Origin: Hyphomicrobiales bacterium
GTDB taxonomy: Bacteria; Pseudomonadota; Alphaproteobacteria; Rhizobiales; Beijerinckiaceae
Assembly: GCA_019247795.1 (NCBI GenBank)
Contig: JAFBAK010000148.1
Location: 1 to 36,679, forward strand
Length of the DNA: 36,679 nucleotides
Direction of reading: 5' to 3'
Part shown: positions 34,311 through 36,679 of the stretch, piece by piece
How the letters are laid out: every line of letters begins with the position of its first letter
Numbering within the stretch: the first letter of the stretch is position 1
Translations under genes and position numbers: made by a program
The notes under the pieces: model-generated
The model's input: the letters and a program-made list of their open reading frames with translations, nothing else
The model's database searches: none
What the model was told of the DNA's origin: nothing

Positions 34311-34358
34311 GAGCGAGTAGCGAATAGGGAATAGCGAATAGCTACTCGCCACTCGCTC
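34311..34358. repeat. Palindrome with tandem heptamers after dctM
   Basis: Left arm GAGCGAGTAGCGAAT (34311-34325) pairs with right arm ACTCGCCACTCGCTC (34344-34358) over most of its length. Between and partly within them are three adjacent heptamers CGAATAG, GGAATAG, CGAATAG (34321-34341). It fills the short dctM-metallohydrolase gap and looks like a dispersed alphaproteobacterial intergenic repeat; it may also act as a terminator. Confidence 0.7.
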
Positions 34359-34372
34359 CACGGAGTCCTCCG

Positions 34373-35206
34373 ATGCCCGCGTTCATCTGCGTCACTTGCG
34401 GCACGCAATTCTCGCCGACCGAAGCGCCGCCCTCCCTTTGCCCGATCTGCACGGATGATCGGCAATTCGTCGGCTGGGAAGGCCAGGCCTGGACGACGCT
34501 CGAGAAGCTGCGCGCGACCCACAAGCTCCGTTTCGAGGATGAGGACGAGGACGTCACGGGCATCGGCATCGAGCCGCATTTCGGCATCGGTCAACGCGCG
34601 CTTCTCGTGCGAACGCCTGACGGCAACGTGCTCTGGGATTGCGTGGCGCTCGTCGGCGAGGAGGCGATGCACCGTATCGAGGCGCAAGGCGGGCTCAAGG
34701 CCATCGCGATCTCGCACCCGCACTACTACACGGTGATGGCCGAATGGAGCGATGCTTTCGGCGGCATCCCGATCTTCCTCCACGAGGACGACCGAAAATG
34801 GGTGACGCGCGAGCATCGGACGATCGCCTATTGGAAGGGCGATTCCCATGAGATCGCGCCCGATTTGACGCTCATCCGCTGCGGCGGCCACTTTCCCGGC
34901 GCGACCGTGATGCATTGCTCGCGGGGCGCGAAAGGGAACGGCGTCGTGTTCGCGGGTGACGTCATCGCGGTGAACCTCGACCGCACCTCAGTGAGCTTCA
35001 TGCACAGCTTCCCGAATTATATTCCGCTCGATGCGAGAGCCGTTCGGCGCATCCATAAGGTCATGGCGCCCTATCGCTTCGAGAAGATTTTCGGCGCTTT
35101 CTCGCGGCGCAATGTGATGGCCGATGGCCGCGCCGTTTTCGACCGCTCGATCGCGCGATACCTGAAGGCGATCGGGGCATCACCGAGCTCCAGTCGTTCC
35201 CGCTAA
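34373..35206 (+). CDS. MBL-fold metallohydrolase with N-terminal zinc ribbon
   Basis: A 277-residue cytosolic protein. An N-terminal rubredoxin-like ribbon has cysteines at 6, 9, 23 and 26 (CVTC and CPIC). The metallo-beta-lactamase fold follows: LLVRTPDGNVLWDC, the metal loop SHPHYYT (His115, His117), GGHFPGATVMH (His173) and FAGDVIAV (Asp196). The usual HxHxDH Asp and following His are replaced by Tyr-Tyr-Thr, which would leave one metal site or an inactive enzyme. It follows dctM by 63 bp with a palindrome between and GGAG about seven bases before the ATG. The role is unknown; thioesterase, lactonase or a redox-linked activity are possible. Confidence 0.83.
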   Translation: MPAFICVTCGTQFSPTEAPPSLCPICTDDRQFVGWEGQAWTTLEKLRATHKLRFEDEDEDVTGIGIEPHFGIGQRALLVRTPDGNVLWDCVALVGEEAMHRIEAQGGLKAIAISHPHYYTVMAEWSDAFGGIPIFLHEDDRKWVTREHRTIAYWKGDSHEIAPDLTLIRCGGHFPGATVMHCSRGAKGNGVVFAGDVIAVNLDRTSVSFMHSFPNYIPLDARAVRRIHKVMAPYRFEKIFGAFSRRNVMADGRAVFDRSIARYLKAIGASPSSSRSR

Positions 35207-35214
35207 GGCGGGAA
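35197..35214 (+). repeat. Hairpin spanning the metallohydrolase stop codon
   Basis: A 7-bp perfect stem (TTCCCGC with GCGGGAA) closes a 4-base loop that contains the TAA stop. The following 35207-35474 holds no supportable gene. It has a CCCCC/GGGGG hairpin at 35235-35251 and a CTCTCCCGC...GCGGAAGAAG stem-like segment that resembles a degenerate Rhizobiales intergenic repeat. Confidence 0.5.
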
Positions 35215-35486
35215 ACAAGCCTAGCGAAGTGTCACCCCCGGTGAATGGGGGTTCAGAGTCGGCCAGCAGAAGATGGATACCCTTCCCCTCACCATCCTTC
35301 GGATCGCTCGGCCGGGTATGACACCGGCCGCACCCTCATCCGCCTCGGCTCCGTCTCAGCATACCTCTCCCGCAAGCGGAAGAAGGACGAGGCGCAGCTC
35401 TCCGCATCTTGTGAACCGGCTTTGCTTGACCATCCGATGTGGCTGGCACAATCTCCCCGCCCCGCAAGCAGGAGATGGTTCCCGAG

Positions 35487-36679
35487 ATGGTGAAGCAGGC
35501 GATCCTCGACGCGATCAACACCTATGCGCCGGAGCTCATCGAGATCAGGCGGGACATCCACAAGCATCCCGAGACGCGTTTCGAGGAGGTGCGCACCGCG
35601 GGCCTGGTTGCCGAGAAATTGCGCGGCTGGGGCATCGAGGTCGCGGAAAAGATCGGCAAGACTGGCGTCGTCGGCACGCTCAAAGGCAACCGCCCGGGCC
35701 AGCGTGCGATCGCGCTCAGGGCCGACATGGACGCGCTCTTCATCGAGGAAGCGAACGACTTCCCTCATGCCTCGGTCGTGCCCGGCAAGATGCACGCCTG
35801 TGGCCATGACGGGCACACGACCATGCTGCTCGGCGCCGCGCGCTATCTCGCGGGCACGCGCGATTTCGCCGGCACCGTGCATTTCATTTTCCAGCCGGCC
35901 GAGGAGGCAGGCACGGGCGCGCCCGCGATGATCGCGGATGGCCTGTTCGAGCGCTTTCCCTGCGACAGCGTCTATGGGCTCCACAACTCGCCAGGTCTTC
36001 CCGTGGGAAAGTTCGCGACGCGCGAAGGGCCCATCCTCGCGGGATCCGATTTCTGGGGCGTCACCTTCACCGGCACGGGCGGGCATGGCGGCTCCTCGCC
36101 GCATCTGGCGACCGACGCGACCGTGGTGCTCGGCCATTTTCTCCTCGGCGTGCAGACGATCCTGCCGCGCAATCTCCACCCGACGGAAAGCGCGGCGCTC
36201 AGCGTCGGGCATGTGAGCGGCGGCGCCTACAATTCGCCGAACGTCATGCCCTCGAAGATCGTGGTGCGCGGCACGGCCCGATACTTCCGCAAAGAGGCGC
36301 AAGCCATGATCAGGCGACGCCTCGAGGAGCTCTCGACGACGCTCGCGGCCGCGCATGGTTGCGAGGCGCGGCTCGAATACGAGCCGCTCTGTCCGCCCAC
36401 CGTGAATTGGGGAGAGAAAATGCCGGTCGCGCGCGCCGCCGCCGCCGCGGTCGTCGGGGACGATAGTGTGGGCGATGTCCAGCTCAGCACGGGCGGAGAG
36501 GATTTCGCCTACATGCTGCAAAAAAAGCCGGGCGTTTTCATGCGCATCGGCAACGGCGCGAATCTCAAGGGCGAAGTCCACCAGGTTCATACGCCGCGCT
36601 ACGACTTCAACGACGACATCCTGGCGCTCGGCGCCGCTTATTGGGCAAGCCTCGTGCAACAGGAATTGGGCTGGGCGTC
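35487..36679 (+). CDS. M20D amidohydrolase, partial at window end
   Basis: The frame is open for 397 codons to the window edge, so the C terminus may be incomplete by a few residues. Motifs match the M20D family: IRRDIHKHPETRFEE (20-34), RADMD (78-82), HACGHDGHTTMLLGAA (103-118), FQPAEEAGTGAP and GGEDFAYML. It resembles the enzyme at 13967-15133 but is not a close duplicate. It would cut N-acyl amino acids or related amides. ATG 35487 is preferred; ATG 35475 lies directly against the AGGAG and is too close. Its place after dctPQM suggests a shared catabolic role. Confidence 0.9.
   Translation, partial: MVKQAILDAINTYAPELIEIRRDIHKHPETRFEEVRTAGLVAEKLRGWGIEVAEKIGKTGVVGTLKGNRPGQRAIALRADMDALFIEEANDFPHASVVPGKMHACGHDGHTTMLLGAARYLAGTRDFAGTVHFIFQPAEEAGTGAPAMIADGLFERFPCDSVYGLHNSPGLPVGKFATREGPILAGSDFWGVTFTGTGGHGGSSPHLATDATVVLGHFLLGVQTILPRNLHPTESAALSVGHVSGGAYNSPNVMPSKIVVRGTARYFRKEAQAMIRRRLEELSTTLAAAHGCEARLEYEPLCPPTVNWGEKMPVARAAAAAVVGDDSVGDVQLSTGGEDFAYMLQKKPGVFMRIGNGANLKGEVHQVHTPRYDFNDDILALGAAYWASLVQQELGWA

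Overview
The window reads as a gene-dense stretch of a high-G+C alphaproteobacterial chromosome, most likely of the order Hyphomicrobiales (Rhizobiales) or close to it. The support is the Cpa-type Tad pilus locus with alphaproteobacterial gene order, TTAA-N7-TTAA motifs of the CtrA type upstream of Tad genes, and TRAP and dipeptide ABC transporters of the kind common in that group. No rRNA, tRNA, CRISPR array or intact insertion sequence was recognised, and the genus cannot be told from this sequence alone.

Layout. (1) 105-1508, minus: M17 leucyl aminopeptidase. (2) 1676-11643: Tad/Flp pilus locus. The pilin pilA, prepilin peptidase cpaA, then cpaB-cpaC-cpaD-cpaE-cpaF-tadB-tadC run on the minus strand; the TPR lipoprotein tadD converges on them from the plus strand. 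(3) 11985-13754, minus: a small secreted protein of unknown function, dapD (lysine/diaminopimelate biosynthesis) and a second Flp pilin. (4) 13967-23057: an M20 amidohydrolase divergent from a peptide-type ABC importer with two tandem near-duplicate binding-protein genes, two permeases and two ATPases. (5) 23144-23712, minus: a ParDE-type toxin-antitoxin pair, followed by a class III nucleotide cyclase (23909-25132, minus). (6) 25564-29571, plus: a 1335-residue membrane-anchored single-module non-ribosomal peptide synthetase of the Pls/PosA (epsilon-poly-lysine synthetase) type, the most unusual gene here. (7) 29628-36679: a PcaB/PurB-type lyase divergent from a TRAP transporter (dctPQM), a zinc-ribbon metallo-beta-lactamase-fold protein, and a second M20 amidohydrolase cut by the window end.

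How the parts fit. Groups 4 and 7 both pair a high-affinity importer with amide- or C-N-cleaving enzymes, which suggests uptake and breakdown of peptides or N-acylated, carboxylate-rich amino compounds. The Tad locus would build a thin adhesive pilus: pilin processed by CpaA, assembled by the CpaF-TadB-TadC motor, exported through the CpaC secretin with CpaB, CpaD and TadD. The Pls-like enzyme has an adenylation domain whose pocket, read by eye, fits a basic amino acid such as lysine or beta-lysine, then a carrier domain and three repeated membrane-plus-left-handed-helix units. It therefore looks like a homopolymer or amino-acyl-conjugating synthetase rather than a classical assembly line.

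Non-coding signals of interest: an imperfect 18-bp inverted repeat on which the synthetase and the lyase both end (29570-29641); a hairpin between pilA and cpaA; a heptamer-containing palindrome after dctM; three 15-bp tandem repeats upstream of the toxin-antitoxin pair; and clustered GTTAAC/TTAA sites in the Tad intergenic regions. All product calls come from reading motifs, not from database searches.
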